Program-made: the position numbers and the translations under genes
Notes under the pieces: model-generated
Told to the model about the DNA's origin: nothing
The model's input: only the letters and a program-made list of their open reading frames with translations
The model's database searches: none
Origin: Methylococcaceae bacterium
GTDB taxonomy: Bacteria > Pseudomonadota > Gammaproteobacteria > Methylococcales > Methylomonadaceae
Direction of reading: 5' to 3'
NCBI GenBank assembly: GCA_030699345.1
Contig: JAUYMX010000160.1
Location: forward strand, 1 to 6,120
Length of the DNA: 6,120 bases
Part shown: positions 5,693 through 6,120 of the stretch, piece by piece
Position numbering within the stretch: the stretch's first letter is position 1
Layout of the letters: the number at the start of each line of letters is the position of its first letter

Positions 5693-6120
5693 CTAATGCT
5701 TTCTAGCTTTTTGCCAATTGCGCCAGTTTGCCCAAAAATCTTCTTTCGCACCTTGTAACAAATGCGGATTTTTGTCGGTTTCGACGGCGGCATAATTCAT
5801 TAACGCCCCTTCCATAAAGGTACTGTAATCCAACGCTATCGCACCCGGCTCTTTGCTTTGCGGAACAGTGCCGGGGCGGTTTTGAAACCACTCATTCCAC
5901 TCGACTGAACCGGGGGTATACATCGCCCAAGGCGTGGTCAACGGCATTTTTACCGGATAGAAAAACGTCAGGGCTTGATACGATCCAGGATGAAAACTGG
6001 ACGTGCCGTGACAGCTTAGGCAGGATGAACTGGCTAGTTTGGGAACAATCTTGCCATCGACATTAACATTGGTTTTAACGGCAATATCGAATGGTCCCGA
6101 TAAGCGACCGCCGTACCCCA
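5693..6120 (-). CDS. c-type cytochrome / heme protein, C-terminal part (5' end outside window)
   Basis: The reading frame is open from the right edge to TAG at 5695-5693, giving 141 complete codons with no start in view; the ATG at 5947 is internal. A heme-binding motif CLSCH is encoded at 6022-6008 (visible residues 33-37), inside KLASSSCLSCHGTSSFHPG, so the 84-residue reading from the ATG at 5947 would lose the heme site. Before it lies YGGRLSGPFDIAVKTNVNVDG. After it comes a Trp-rich, mostly polar tail (VEWNEWFQNRPGTVP; FWANWRNWQK) with no membrane segment. It is presumably a periplasmic electron carrier or heme enzyme, possibly with further hemes in the missing part; I cannot name the family. 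It converges on the membrane cytochrome gene, with a terminator between them. Heme-binding is secure by motif and context; function is unknown. Confidence 0.78.
   Translation of the reverse strand, partial: GYGGRLSGPFDIAVKTNVNVDGKIVPKLASSSCLSCHGTSSFHPGSYQALTFFYPVKMPLTTPWAMYTPGSVEWNEWFQNRPGTVPQSKEPGAIALDYSTFMEGALMNYAAVETDKNPHLLQGAKEDFWANWRNWQKARKH

Noticed and set aside
5693..5947. Separate 84-residue gene starting at the ATG at 5947
   Set aside because: The same frame is open to the window edge and encodes a CLSCH heme motif upstream, so this ATG is an internal methionine of a longer cytochrome.
1..6120. CRISPR array, tRNA or rRNA gene, transposon or integrase remnant
   Set aside because: No regularly spaced repeats, cloverleaf, terminal inverted repeats or transposase-like frames were seen on either strand.

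Overview
The window looks like chromosomal DNA of a gammaproteobacterium. Gene content, the sigma-54-type promoter, and the membrane c-type cytochrome with its neighbouring heme protein would suit a methanotroph-like (Methylococcales) lineage. That assignment is inferred from protein style and gene company, not from a marker gene.

Left part (1-3637, all on the minus strand). A tightly packed cluster reads right to left: a membrane-anchored DUF2760 protein (3637-2981), an Hsp70-family ATPase lacking a recognisable DnaK lid (2984-1002), a small YkuD-type L,D-transpeptidase without a signal peptide (984-496), and truA, the tRNA pseudouridine synthase, cut by the window edge (503-1). The junctions are a 4-base ATGA overlap, a 17-base gap and an 8-base overlap, so co-transcription and translational coupling are likely. 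DUF2760 and Hsp70 look like a functional pair: a membrane protein with a cytosolic or periplasmic conserved domain plus a specialised chaperone ATPase whose client is unknown.

Middle part (3638-4488). A strong minus-strand intrinsic terminator (3679-3722) separates the cluster from a small secreted protein of unknown function (4113-3733). Its true start is fixed by a good Shine-Dalgarno and a signal peptide. A 375-base divergent intergenic region follows. It contains a well-spaced sigma-54 (-24/-12) promoter motif pointing right, and a weaker sigma-70-like motif pointing left.

Right part (4489-6120). The gene behind the sigma-54 motif encodes a 381-residue four-helix membrane protein with one CxxCH heme motif in a periplasmic loop and a long, unrecognised C-terminal region predicted to be cytosolic. 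A bidirectional-looking terminator hairpin lies between it and a convergent minus-strand gene, which is the C-terminal part of another CxxCH heme protein running off the right edge. The two heme proteins suggest an electron-transfer locus, but the partner relationship is inferred from proximity only.
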